A DNA stretch of 37,558 nt from an uncultured Oscillospiraceae bacterium (GCA_934446465.1 CAKSEF010000011.1:1-37558); one strand, 5' to 3'. Counted from the stretch's first letter, positions 8,144 to 16,734 are shown. Notes: generated from the letters alone by a model not told the origin. Program-made: numbers and translations.

Positions 8144-9268
8144 TTATACTCTGCAACCCTTAGGAAATACGATAGGATATGCCTCGGCTCCCCTGAGTGC
8201 AACTTCCTTTGAAACATTAACCAATCTGTCTGTTATACAGTACTCAAGGTTTGCGCCTTCGCCGATTACACTCCCCTGCATTATGATGCAATTCTTAATG
8301 TGCGCACCTTTTTCAACCTTCACATTTCTGAAAATAATAGAGTTTTCCACTTCGCCGTCGATTATACATCCGTCGGCAAGCATACTGTTTTTCACGCGCG
8401 AATCACTTCCGAACATGGTCGGAACCTCATCATGTACCTTCGTAAGTATCTCAGCACCTTCCTTAAACAACTCACCTCGTATGTCCTCATTCAGCAAATC
8501 GCGATTTACCTTGAAGAACGACTCAACTGAATCAATTTTTTCCGCATACCCCGTGTATTCGCACCCGTATATATCTAGTGATTGGGACATTTCCTGAAGA
8601 ATATCCCTTTCAAAATCAAACTTATTGTGTGCCATACATTGACAGATAAGAAATTCTAAAAGCCCGCGTTCGATTATATATGTTCCAAGGAGCATCTTGC
8701 TGTGCAACTGAATATTCTGATTTATTGTTACATCCTTAATTCTGCCGTCGGAGTCAATATCAATAAACGTATTGCTTTTAAACTTTGATGGGTCATAGAC
8801 ATTCGACTTGTAGAGCGCAGTCATATATGCCTGTTTTTCAATATGCTTATTTAAAAGCTCCGTGTAGTCAATATTTGCAACAACGTTTGAATCGGATAAG
8901 ATTATATACTTGCAATCGCTGTTTCTTATATATTCGATTATTCCCGTCAAAACAGCTATTTTGCTGTTGCTGTCAACGACGGCATCACGGCTTTCCACTG
9001 ACGGGGGCAGAATTGAAAGTCCGCCTTTTTTACGGTTTAAATCCCATTCCTTTCCGGTTCCGAGATGACGCATCAGCGAATAGTAGTCGCTTTTTGTAAC
9101 TACCCCGACTGTTCTTACTCCCGAATTTACCATACTTGATAGCGTAAAGTCAATCATTCGGTATCTTCCCCCGAATGGAACAGATGCCACCGTTCGACTT
9201 TCTGTAAGCTCACGCATTGCTTCGAGTTTATCATGGGCAAAAATTATTCCGACCGTATCCTTAATCAT
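8144..9268 (-). CDS. glgD: Glucose-1-phosphate adenylyltransferase subunit GlgD
   Basis: Paralogue of GlgC, 374 residues, with a nucleotidyltransferase fold and a C-terminal left-handed beta-helix region rich in hexapeptide-like repeats. The N-terminus reads GIIFAHDKLEAMRELTESR, where GlgC has the glycine-rich LLAGGQGSRLHVLTKN nucleotide loop. The GG-G-R catalytic signature is therefore missing, as is known for the GlgD family. In Firmicutes GlgD pairs with GlgC and alters its activity and regulation; this role is from the family, not from the sequence. Its ATG overlaps the glgC stop by four bases (ATGA), suggesting coupled translation and a fixed subunit ratio. Confidence 0.95.
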   Translation of the reverse strand: MIKDTVGIIFAHDKLEAMRELTESRTVASVPFGGRYRMIDFTLSSMVNSGVRTVGVVTKSDYYSLMRHLGTGKEWDLNRKKGGLSILPPSVESRDAVVDSNSKIAVLTGIIEYIRNSDCKYIILSDSNVVANIDYTELLNKHIEKQAYMTALYKSNVYDPSKFKSNTFIDIDSDGRIKDVTINQNIQLHSKMLLGTYIIERGLLEFLICQCMAHNKFDFERDILQEMSQSLDIYGCEYTGYAEKIDSVESFFKVNRDLLNEDIRGELFKEGAEILTKVHDEVPTMFGSDSRVKNSMLADGCIIDGEVENSIIFRNVKVEKGAHIKNCIIMQGSVIGEGANLEYCITDRLVNVSKEVALRGAEAYPIVFPKGCRV

Positions 9269-10476
9269 AATACTTCACCACCGTCTTCTACATGTGCCTC
9301 AATTATTTTTCCTGCCGCAACTCTTGCATTTTCTCCAATTGTAAGTGAATTGCCGATTACGGTAATCTTTCTTTCACCGTCTATCGGCTCCTCGCCGACA
9401 TGTGCGCCGCGTTTTACGGTTACATTCTCGGCAATGATGGCATATTCGACAACCGCACCGTCTTCAATCGTGCTGCCCGGCATTATAATTGAATTATTGA
9501 TTTTTGCGTTCTTGCCTATCTTTACATCGTAAAAAACTATTGAGTGTTGAACATTTCCTTCTGTTGTACAACCCTCCGCAATCATCGAATTATTTATAAC
9601 TGCATCCGATGAAATAAACTGCGACGGTTTTGAGGGGTTTCTGGCGTATATCCTCCACCCGGGGTCGTGCAGGAGCAGCCCGCTTCCCGGTGTGATAGCG
9701 TCCATATTCGACTCCCAAAGGCTGTCAATCGTTCCGACATCTTTCCAATATCCCTTATATTCATATGCAAAGAGCCTTTTTCCGTCATCAAGCATCTTAG
9801 GTATAATATTTTTCCCGAAATCGTTTTGGCTCGTCTCGTCATTTTCATCATCAATCAGGTATTTTTCGAGGACATCCCAGCTGAATATATAGACACCCAT
9901 GGATGCCTTAGTACTCTTTGGCTTTTTCGGCTTTTCCTCAAATTCATAAACTGAGTTGTCGTTCCGGAGATTCATTATTCCGAAACGCGGCGCTTCCGAG
10001 AGCGGTACATCAATTACTGCAATCGTGCAGTCGGCCTTTGTGCGCTTATGCTCTTTAAGCATCCAATCATAATTCATTTTATAAACATGGTCGCCCGAGA
10101 GAACGAGTACGTATTCCGGAGAAAAGCTTCTGATAAAGTTTATGTTCTGATAAATTGCATTTGCCGTTCCCTTGTACCATGCACCGCTTGTACTTGTCAT
10201 ATACGGCGGAAGTATTGCAACACCGCCGTTTGAACGGTCGAGGTCCCATGGCTGCCCGTTTCCGATATATGTGTTCAATTCAAGCGGCTGATACTGAGTG
10301 AGCACTCCTACCGTATCTATCCCGGAGTTAATGCAGTTTGAGAGCGGAAAATCTATGATTCGATATTTTCCTCCGAACGGAACAGCCGGCTTTGCGACAT
10401 TTTTGGTCAGAACATGGAGTCTGCTCCCCTGCCCGCCTGCCAAAAGCATCGCGATACATTCCTTTTTCTTTAACAT
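9265..10476 (-). CDS. glgC: Glucose-1-phosphate adenylyltransferase, catalytic subunit
   Basis: Makes ADP-glucose from ATP and glucose 1-phosphate, the committed step of bacterial glycogen synthesis. The protein has 403 residues. The nucleotide-binding loop LLAGGQGSRLHVLTKN is near residue 15, followed by KPAVPFGGKYRIIDFPLSNC, the VLVLSGDHVYKMNY metal-binding segment near 125, and a C-terminal beta-helix with repeated hexapeptides. All expected catalytic motifs are present, unlike in the downstream GlgD. The gene starts six bases after glgB, with an AGGATG-type ribosome site overlapping the glgB stop region, and overlaps glgD by four bases. Confidence 0.97.
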   Translation of the reverse strand: MLKKKECIAMLLAGGQGSRLHVLTKNVAKPAVPFGGKYRIIDFPLSNCINSGIDTVGVLTQYQPLELNTYIGNGQPWDLDRSNGGVAILPPYMTSTSGAWYKGTANAIYQNINFIRSFSPEYVLVLSGDHVYKMNYDWMLKEHKRTKADCTIAVIDVPLSEAPRFGIMNLRNDNSVYEFEEKPKKPKSTKASMGVYIFSWDVLEKYLIDDENDETSQNDFGKNIIPKMLDDGKRLFAYEYKGYWKDVGTIDSLWESNMDAITPGSGLLLHDPGWRIYARNPSKPSQFISSDAVINNSMIAEGCTTEGNVQHSIVFYDVKIGKNAKINNSIIMPGSTIEDGAVVEYAIIAENVTVKRGAHVGEEPIDGERKITVIGNSLTIGENARVAAGKIIEAHVEDGGEVL

Positions 10477-10482
10477 TTTACC

Positions 10483-12378
10483 TCATCCTTTCTTGCGGAT
10501 AAAAATCACGCTCATGGGAGGAAGCGTAAGACTTAATGAGAACTCATGTCCATCAATCGTTTCCCTCTTTGTGCGAATATATGACGGAAACTCAACACCC
10601 GAACCGCCGTACTTTTTGCTGTCGCTGTTGAGTACAACTCTGTAACTTCCCGGTGTATCGACTCCGAATTTATAAGAATCACGTTTTATCGGTGAGAGGT
10701 TAAACGCCGCAATAATTTCTTTTCCCGCACTGTTAATTCGAGAGAATATAAGGACATTGTTGTCACAATCATCGACCTTAATCCACTTAAATCCGTTCCA
10801 CCCGTCTTCAATTTCCCAAAGCTCGGAATTCTTAAGATAGAACATATTTAAATCCCGGATATACAATTTGAACATTCTGTGCATATCGTAATCGAGTAAG
10901 AGCCAATCGAGCTGGTTCTCGTAATTCCACTCAATAAACTGCGCAAATTCATTTCCCATGAAGCTGAGTTTTTTGCCCGGATGAGACATTATATACCCAA
11001 ACATAGCTCGAAGACCTGCGAATTTTTGTTCATACTCTCCCGGTTGCTTATTTATGAGTGAGCATTTTCCATGCACCACCTCATCGTGTGAAAACGGCAG
11101 TATATAGTTTTCCGAAAAAGCATACGTGAGTGAAAAAGTCAACGCATTGTGGTTGTGCTTTCTAAAATACGGGTCTGTTGAAAAATATCTGAGTGTATCG
11201 TTCATCCAACCCATATTCCATTTAAAGTGAAAACCGAGTCCGTTCATATACGGAGGTTTTGTTATCAGCGGCCATGCAGTTGATTCTTCTGCTATCATAG
11301 TAGTATTCGGGTGTTGCTTGAGCACCTCCGAATTAAGGTTGCGCAAAAAATCCGCTGCCTCAAGATTCTCATTTCCGCCGAACTTATTTGCCCGCCATTG
11401 TCCGTTGCCTTTTCCGTAATCCAGATAGAGCATACTCGCAACTGCATCCACTCTTATTCCGTCTATATGGAACATATCGCACCAAAAAACGGCATTTGAG
11501 ATCAAAAAACTCTGGACTTCGGGTTTTTCGTAATCAAATATTCTTGTGCCCCAGTCAGGGTGCTCACGCTTTAAAGGGTCGCTGTACTCATAAGCATATC
11601 CGCCGTCAAATTCGCAGATGCCGTGCGCATCTTTCGGAAAGTGAGCGGCTACCCAATCTATTATAACACCTATCCCGTTTTTATGACATTTATCAATGAA
11701 GTACATAAGGTCTTTCGGGGTTCCGTATCTCGAGGTTGCCGCAAAGTATCCCGTAACCTGATATCCCCATGAACCGTCATAGGGGTATTCTGACACGGGA
11801 AGCATTTCTATATGTGTATACCCCATTTCCTTGACATACGGGATTAATGTTTCGGCAAGGTCGCGGTATGAATAGAAATTGCCGTCATCATACCGTCTCC
11901 ACGAACCGAGATGAACTTCATAGATATTCATCGGCTCGCGAAAGACATCGTGAGAGGCCTTATACTTTTCCCATTTTGAATCTCCCCACGGATATCCGTT
12001 GAGCTCAAAAATTTTTGACGCAGTTCCCGGGCGTGTTTCCGCATGAAAAGCATACGGATCCGCCTTGAGAATTACGTCATTAGTCCTTGTAGTTATACAA
12101 TATTTATATAAATCGTACTCACAGAGTCCCGGCACAAATGTTTCCCACACGCTTCCGTCATCGCGGTTTTTTGACATCACATTTTTGGTTCCGTCCCATT
12201 CATTAAAATCCCCGACAACTGAGACCGAAACTGCATTCGGAGCCCAAACCCGAAACGTAACACCTTGTATTCCGCTTACCTCGGAGAAATGTGCTCCGAA
12301 TATCTTATACGCATGGACACCCTTTCCCTCATGAAATTTTTGCAAGTGTTCAGCCATGTTTACTACTTCTTTTATCAT
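10483..12378 (-). CDS. glgB: 1,4-alpha-glucan branching enzyme
   Basis: GH13 branching enzyme of 631 residues that introduces alpha-1,6 branches. An N-terminal CBM48-like beta domain (about 20-120, with FRVWAPNAVSVSVVGDFNEW) precedes the barrel. Catalytic motifs are region I DWVAAHFP, region II GIRVDAVASMLYLDYGK (nucleophile Asp), region III MIAEEST (acid/base Glu) and region IV LPFSHDEVVHGK. Region I normally reads DWVPAHFP; the Pro-to-Ala change is small. I chose the ATG at 12378 because GGAGAAAG lies just upstream, overlapping the end of the dac gene. A second ATG at 12357 would give a shorter N-terminus but lacks a good ribosome site. It is the first glg gene of the block. Confidence 0.96.
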   Translation of the reverse strand: MIKEVVNMAEHLQKFHEGKGVHAYKIFGAHFSEVSGIQGVTFRVWAPNAVSVSVVGDFNEWDGTKNVMSKNRDDGSVWETFVPGLCEYDLYKYCITTRTNDVILKADPYAFHAETRPGTASKIFELNGYPWGDSKWEKYKASHDVFREPMNIYEVHLGSWRRYDDGNFYSYRDLAETLIPYVKEMGYTHIEMLPVSEYPYDGSWGYQVTGYFAATSRYGTPKDLMYFIDKCHKNGIGVIIDWVAAHFPKDAHGICEFDGGYAYEYSDPLKREHPDWGTRIFDYEKPEVQSFLISNAVFWCDMFHIDGIRVDAVASMLYLDYGKGNGQWRANKFGGNENLEAADFLRNLNSEVLKQHPNTTMIAEESTAWPLITKPPYMNGLGFHFKWNMGWMNDTLRYFSTDPYFRKHNHNALTFSLTYAFSENYILPFSHDEVVHGKCSLINKQPGEYEQKFAGLRAMFGYIMSHPGKKLSFMGNEFAQFIEWNYENQLDWLLLDYDMHRMFKLYIRDLNMFYLKNSELWEIEDGWNGFKWIKVDDCDNNVLIFSRINSAGKEIIAAFNLSPIKRDSYKFGVDTPGSYRVVLNSDSKKYGGSGVEFPSYIRTKRETIDGHEFSLSLTLPPMSVIFIRKKG

Positions 12379-12381
12379 AAT

Positions 12382-13473
12382 CTACTTTCTCCTAAAAAAA
12401 CGTATGAGCTTCTCTATAAAATTCTCTTCTTTTAAAATTTCTACCGTATCAGAACTTGCTATCTCCAATGATTCTATTACATTTCCGTCGAGAGTGTATT
12501 CAATCTCCCCTATTATATCTCCCTTGCATATCGGAGCATACAAAAAATGTGGAATCTTAATTCTTTTCTGTATTTTTCCTGCTTTATCGTTATTTTCAAA
12601 TATTGCCGAACTGCCTGCCGCAACCGCGGAAACACTGTTTGCTTCTCCGCCGACAACCGGTACCTGTGATATTACATCACCGGTGTTTATTATATCAGCA
12701 AATCTATACTCGGAGAATCCAATATTAAACAGCTTTATGTGGTCGTTCCAATCATCGGAAGCTTTAAGTGTTACCGCTATCAGCTCTGTTCCCCCGCGCT
12801 CGGCACTCGACACAAGGCACCTCCCCGCGGCTTTTGTGAAACCCGTTTTAATTCCGTTTGCTCCGTCATACAATCTCAAAAGCTTATTATGATTTGCAAT
12901 GCTTCTACCCCCGACAGTTTTTGACTTGGTAGAGACTATTTCTTTGAACATCTGCTTTTTCATGGCATACGAAGCAAGCTTTGCCATATCGCGCGCTGTT
13001 GAATAATGTCCTTCAGCGGGAAGTCCGTTCGGATTCTTAAAGGATGTGTCCTTCATGCCGAGTTCGTATGCCTTTTGATTCATCATATCAACGAACTTCT
13101 GTACATTTCCGTTGCCTATATGATACGCTATCGTCATTGCGGCGTCGTTTCCAGAGCGGAGCATCATTCCGTAGAGCAAATCTCCAAGTGAAATCTTTTC
13201 TCCCTCACGCAGATACATAGACGTACCCTCTATACCGACACAGGATTTCGGAACAGTCACCATATCCTCTGTGTTTCCGTTCTCAATAGCCACAACAGAC
13301 GTCATAATTTTTGTTGTTGAGGCAATTTCTCGCCTTTTATCAATGTTTTTTGCGTAAATTATTGTATCACTCAGCGGTTCATATAAAATGGCGGATTCCG
13401 CCGAAATGTCCACACAACTGCATGTAACGGTAAACAAACAAAAAAGCAGTACAGACGCCAAAAAAGCTTTCAT
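12382..13473 (-). CDS. D-alanyl-D-alanine carboxypeptidase, peptidase S11 (DacF/DacB type)
   Basis: Penicillin-binding protein that trims the terminal D-Ala from peptidoglycan stem peptides outside the membrane. A signal peptide covers about residues 1-25 (MKAFLASVLLFCLFTVTCSC). The active-site motifs are STTK (nucleophile S52), SGN (in RSGNDAAMT) and KTG (in GIKTGFTKAAGR). A beta-rich C-terminal domain ends in a basic helix with RFFRRK, probably a membrane anchor. The start at 13473 has GGAGGC upstream and puts the signal peptide at the very N-terminus. Next to gerW and DUF2953 it matches the sporulation-linked DacF-like setting, but the exact paralogue is uncertain. The gap to gerW is 52 bases and to glgB only three. 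Confidence 0.93.
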   Translation of the reverse strand: MKAFLASVLLFCLFTVTCSCVDISAESAILYEPLSDTIIYAKNIDKRREIASTTKIMTSVVAIENGNTEDMVTVPKSCVGIEGTSMYLREGEKISLGDLLYGMMLRSGNDAAMTIAYHIGNGNVQKFVDMMNQKAYELGMKDTSFKNPNGLPAEGHYSTARDMAKLASYAMKKQMFKEIVSTKSKTVGGRSIANHNKLLRLYDGANGIKTGFTKAAGRCLVSSAERGGTELIAVTLKASDDWNDHIKLFNIGFSEYRFADIINTGDVISQVPVVGGEANSVSAVAAGSSAIFENNDKAGKIQKRIKIPHFLYAPICKGDIIGEIEYTLDGNVIESLEIASSDTVEILKEENFIEKLIRFFRRK

Positions 13474-13525
13474 TCCGCAATCGCCTCCGTTTAAAAGCAT
13501 ACGACTGCGCACCGTGATATATTAC

Positions 13526-13915
13526 TTATTCTTCGGTCTGTTCTTCTTTCTTCTTTTTAACAAGGCTGTTGACCCTGTCAAACACGTCCGGGATTAATTC
13601 TATCAATCTGTCTACCGCAGTGTTCGGCGCAGACGCCATTGGCAGGATTCTGACATTTCCGTCCTTTACCACCAAAAATGCTTCGGGATTTATCGAAACA
13701 CCGGCACCGCTGCCGCCTCCGAATCCCGTATTCTCTTTTTTTGTTTCAAAATCGGAACCGCCTGACGCAAATCCGAAGGAAACTTTTGAAATCGGAATTA
13801 TTGTAGTTCCGTCGGGGGTCGTAATCATATCCCCGACAATAGTATTAACATCTACCATGGTACGAAGCCTGTCCATTGTGGTTTTCATTACCTCATTTAA
13901 TGAATTCTCTGCCAT
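13526..13915 (-). CDS. ytfJ: GerW family sporulation protein (YtfJ)
   Basis: A protein of 129 residues recognised by the pattern VGDMITTPDGTTIIPISKVSFGF, followed by a glycine-rich stretch (GFGGGSGAG) and the INPEAFLVV segment. The tail is charged and lysine/glutamate-rich. In Bacillus the family member is made in the forespore and affects germination in response to some nutrients; the molecular role is not known. It sits three bases after a DUF2953 gene, the same ytfI-ytfJ pairing seen in Bacillus. This is one of the clearest markers that the organism makes endospores. Confidence 0.95.
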   Translation of the reverse strand: MAENSLNEVMKTTMDRLRTMVDVNTIVGDMITTPDGTTIIPISKVSFGFASGGSDFETKKENTGFGGGSGAGVSINPEAFLVVKDGNVRILPMASAPNTAVDRLIELIPDVFDRVNSLVKKKKEEQTEE

Positions 13916-13918
13916 AGC

Positions 13919-14494
13919 CTATGATTCCTTTCTTTGTTCAGTATTTAATGATTTTATATATTGATATACGAAGCTCGCTGAAATTGCGAATATGCGCCAA
14001 ACAGAAAGCGACATATACGAACACAAATATATCTTCGTCTCCGACGATTCAAAATCAGGACTGAGTGTTATTCGTTTCTTTTTAATGTTCAGCTTCTCGT
14101 TAACCCACGGGTCGGCAATCCCGACGCCGGCGGACGCCGCCCCATACATAACGGCGGTTTCAAACGCATTACTGCCCGAAAGCGACACATCCGCAACGAG
14201 TTCATGTATAACTATACCCCTCGCTAATTTCCCCGCCGCGTTAAGAACAGGCTTTATAAGGCTTCGGAACTGAACCATACTCCCGCCTGATTTTTTTTCT
14301 TTAATTTCATTACTTTTTGCCTTTTCTTTTTTCTTCTGCTTACATTTCTTTTCCTTTTTCATCGGAAACCGCATTTTGAAAAAGAGAAATCTTACAACGC
14401 ACAAAAAACCGCTGTCTGAGTATTCTATATGAACTCGGATTCTTGCAACGGCGATTATCGTCAGCAACACCGCAATAACTATAAAGACGTACAT
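13919..14494 (-). CDS. DUF2953 domain protein (YtfI-like), membrane anchored
   Basis: A protein of 191 residues with one N-terminal membrane segment (about 1-20), then a short beta-strand region and a very lysine-rich linker around residues 45-70 (KKEKKCKQKKKEKAKSNEIK). The C-terminal half carries the conserved DUF2953 features: a GIADPWVNEKL-like segment, a run ending RITLSPDFES, and a final hydrophobic stretch. Function is unknown. The gene is paired with gerW at a three-base gap, as in Bacillus ytfI-ytfJ, so a role in sporulation is likely but inferred. Confidence 0.82.
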   Translation of the reverse strand: MYVFIVIAVLLTIIAVARIRVHIEYSDSGFLCVVRFLFFKMRFPMKKEKKCKQKKKEKAKSNEIKEKKSGGSMVQFRSLIKPVLNAAGKLARGIVIHELVADVSLSGSNAFETAVMYGAASAGVGIADPWVNEKLNIKKKRITLSPDFESSETKIYLCSYMSLSVWRIFAISASFVYQYIKSLNTEQRKES

Positions 14495-14516
14495 TTTCTA
14501 TACGCTCCCGTGCTTG

Positions 14517-15095
14517 TTATTCCGAAGCTTGCGTCTCGGAACTTTCTATTTCCTTAAACGTAACCTGTGAGTTTTCCTCCTCGGCAAAGTCGGGAAGCTC
14601 AGGAAGCTCGTTTAATGATTCAAGTCCAAATACTCTCAGAAAATCTTTTGTCGTTCGATACAGTATGGGTTTGCCCGGAACGTCCAATCTGCCCGCCTCT
14701 TTTATCAAACCTTTATCAAGCAGCGAAGATATTGAATACGTGCAATCCACTCCGCGCACCTGTTCCACATATGCGCGGGTAACGGGCTGTCTGTAAGCGA
14801 CTACGGAGAGAACTTCGAGAAGCGACTGCGAAAGCTTCGGCGGTTTTCTTGTTTCCATTGCTTTTCGCACATAATCGGCATAATTCGGTGCGGAGCACAT
14901 TTGATAGGCTCCGTCAAGCTTAACTATGCGTATTCCACGCCTGTTAAAGCTGTAATCGTCTCTGAGAGTTTCTATTATCTTTGTGAGTGTAGCCTCGTCA
15001 ACCTCAAGAACAGATGACATTCTCGAAATCTCAATAGGCTCACCGACAGCAAACAACAATGCTTCTGCCGCGCTTTGTATTTCTGATATTTTCAT
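14517..15095 (-). CDS. scpB: Segregation and condensation protein B
   Basis: Winged-helix kleisin partner of 192 residues that joins ScpA and Smc in the bacterial condensin. Recognised from the N-terminal AAEALLFAVGEPI motif, the central LSQSLLEVLSVVAYRQPVTR block and GVDCTYSISSLLDKGLIKEAGR. The acidic C-terminal tail (about 165-192) is poorly conserved, as usual. It follows scpA by 20 bases and is followed by DUF2953 after 22 bases, so it should be co-transcribed with both. Confidence 0.96.
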   Translation of the reverse strand: MKISEIQSAAEALLFAVGEPIEISRMSSVLEVDEATLTKIIETLRDDYSFNRRGIRIVKLDGAYQMCSAPNYADYVRKAMETRKPPKLSQSLLEVLSVVAYRQPVTRAYVEQVRGVDCTYSISSLLDKGLIKEAGRLDVPGKPILYRTTKDFLRVFGLESLNELPELPDFAEEENSQVTFKEIESSETQASE

Positions 15096-15115
15096 TTTGA
15101 GCTAACCTCTGTTTC

Positions 15116-15838
15116 CTATACACTTTTTTTGTCCGGCAAAAGCATAATATCTTTTTCATTGTCCGATACTTTGATTTTATCTGTCTTACACAACTCAAGC
15201 ACTGCGAGAAAAGTCGCAACTACTTCGGAGCGGGTTTTAACTTCTTTGAATAAATCAAGAAAGACTATCTTTTTTGATTTTATAAGGTTTTTGAGAATGT
15301 AGGCAACCTTTTTCCCGACAGAATACACCTCACGTCCGACGATTCCTGCAAAATTACTTATCTTGGGAGGTATTTTGCTCTCGCCTTTTTCAAGCATATT
15401 GAGAATTGCAAATTTCAAATCGAGCTTATCATGGGAATACCTGTATGTCTTGTCCGGTGTTATCTGTTCGGGCATTTTTGTATACATATCGAGACCAACC
15501 TCTGCCCTTGCGTTCAATTCACCGCTGACTTCCTTGATTTTTTGATATTCAAGCAGCATTTCGACAAGTCTTGCACGCGGGTCTTCTTCATCATCCGCAT
15601 CCTCGTGCTTTGGAAGCAGCATTTTCGATTTAATATACAGAAGGTGTGCGGACATTGCAACAAAATCACATGTTATGTCGAGGTTGCGCTCCTGCATTTC
15701 ATCGAGAGCTTTGTTATATTGCTCAAGTATTTCCACAATCGGGATATCATATATATTCAGTTTGTTTTTTGCAATGAGATGAAGGAGAAGGTCAAGCGGT
15801 CCGTCAAACACCTCAAGATGGTATGTTATTTCTGACAT
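15116..15838 (-). CDS. scpA: Segregation and condensation protein A (kleisin)
   Basis: Kleisin subunit of the Smc-ScpAB condensin, 240 residues. The N-terminal YHLEVFDGPLDLLLHLIAKN block, which contacts the Smc neck, and the helical LYIKSKMLLP segment are clear. The C-terminal winged helix (about 165-235, with FLDLFKEVKTRSEVVATFLAVLEL) contacts the Smc head. It begins 18 bases after the site-2 protease gene and precedes scpB by 20 bases. Length and order are normal for Clostridia. Confidence 0.97.
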   Translation of the reverse strand: MSEITYHLEVFDGPLDLLLHLIAKNKLNIYDIPIVEILEQYNKALDEMQERNLDITCDFVAMSAHLLYIKSKMLLPKHEDADDEEDPRARLVEMLLEYQKIKEVSGELNARAEVGLDMYTKMPEQITPDKTYRYSHDKLDLKFAILNMLEKGESKIPPKISNFAGIVGREVYSVGKKVAYILKNLIKSKKIVFLDLFKEVKTRSEVVATFLAVLELCKTDKIKVSDNEKDIMLLPDKKSV

Positions 15839-15856
15839 ACGAAACTCCCTTACGGT

Positions 15857-16507
15857 TTACATGATTTTATATGCAATGTTAAGCATCAATTCAAAGATAC
15901 CTCTTTGGGCATAGCCGAGAATCGCCGAAAATTCAGGTATATTTATTAAAACAAAAAGTATCAGCATTCCGTATCGCTCATATTTCAAAATTTGACCGTA
16001 CGCTCTGTCCGGAATGAATGCTGCAAGGATTTTCGAGCCGTCAAGCGGAGGTACTGGAATAAAGTTAAAAACCGCAAGACCGATGTCGAGAAGCGCAAAG
16101 ACATACAGAAAATTCACAATTAAATTCGATACTGTGCTATTTGGACAGAACTTTAAGGTAATTCCCATCAACAGCAACGCAATAAGCGCAAGAATTATAT
16201 TCGAAACAGGGCCTGCAAGCGCAACGACTGCCATACCGAGCTTTCTGTTTTTAAAATTTCTTGGGTTCACAGGCACGGGCTTTGCCCAGCCAAATCCGAA
16301 AATAATCATGCAAAGAAGTCCGAATATGTCCAAATGCCTGATAGGATTCAGCGACAGCCTTCCGCACTCCTTCGCCGTTGTATCGCCAAGGAGAAGCGCG
16401 ACGGCGCCATGGCTGACTTCATGCAAGACTATGGCAAAAAACGCCGCAGGAATTATAAGCCAGTTATAACCTTGAAACAATCCTATAATTCTGCCCGCTA
16501 TACCCAA
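15857..16507 (-). CDS. Site-2 protease family (M50) membrane metalloprotease
   Basis: Integral membrane zinc protease homologue of 216 residues with about five hydrophobic segments. The zinc motif HEVSH is near residue 30, inside the second segment, and the third ligand motif NFIPVPPLDGSKIL is near residue 145. I place the start at the TTG at 16507: GGAGG lies eight bases upstream, and the reading from 16582 would begin inside the promoter's -35 element. It is the first gene of the scpA-scpB-glg run. The substrate is unknown. It lacks the arrangement expected of SpoIVFB, so I would not assign it to pro-sigma-K processing without comparison. Confidence 0.9.
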   Translation of the reverse strand: MGIAGRIIGLFQGYNWLIIPAAFFAIVLHEVSHGAVALLLGDTTAKECGRLSLNPIRHLDIFGLLCMIIFGFGWAKPVPVNPRNFKNRKLGMAVVALAGPVSNIILALIALLLMGITLKFCPNSTVSNLIVNFLYVFALLDIGLAVFNFIPVPPLDGSKILAAFIPDRAYGQILKYERYGMLILFVLINIPEFSAILGYAQRGIFELMLNIAYKIM

Positions 16508-16553
16508 AACCGTTTTCCTCCAAAGCAAAGAAGTTATTGAAATTTGTGATAAT

Positions 16554-16582
16554 ATTATACCAAATTTCGATAAAAAAAACAA
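16554..16582 (-). promoter_or_regulatory. Sigma-A promoter of the site-2 protease/scpAB/glg run
   Basis: Minus strand TTGTTT, 17 bases, TATAAT. The predicted start is near 16547, 40 bases before the TTG start codon. It is the only near-consensus promoter I see serving this twelve-gene run. Confidence 0.8.
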
Positions 16583-16595
16583 GTTATTTTATGAT

Positions 16596-16620
16596 GTATG
16601 CTATATCGATTATAGCATAC
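16596..16620. promoter_or_regulatory. Perfect 10-bp inverted repeat between divergent promoters
   Basis: GTATGCTATA and TATAGCATAC form an exact inverted repeat around a five-base centre. It lies between the divergent promoters of the site-2 protease run and the flavin reductase-like gene. Its centre is about 60 bases upstream of the predicted start of the leftward transcript. There is no T-run, so an operator fits better than a terminator. The binding protein is unknown. Confidence 0.6.
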
Positions 16621-16674
16621 GTTACAGTGCAATCAAAGTTAAATACGTCCGAATAATAAAAATGTACATTTCTC

Positions 16675-16703
16675 TTTTCAAAAACAGCAATTTGTGTTAT
16701 ACT
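16675..16703 (+). promoter_or_regulatory. Sigma-A-like promoter of the flavin reductase-like gene
   Basis: TTTTCA, 17 bases, TATACT. The start site would be near 16710, leaving a leader of about 25 bases before the GTG start codon at 16735. This supports the GTG over the ATG at 16711, which would be almost leaderless. Confidence 0.65.
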
Positions 16704-16734
16704 GTTGCATATGAATATTTTTGAGGTGAGTTTT

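Noticed and set aside
15857..16507. Identification of the site-2 protease as SpoIVFB, activator of pro-sigma-K
   Set aside because: Tempting because sigK is in the same window, but the gene lies with scpA as in many non-sporulating Firmicutes and no spoIVFA partner is adjacent.
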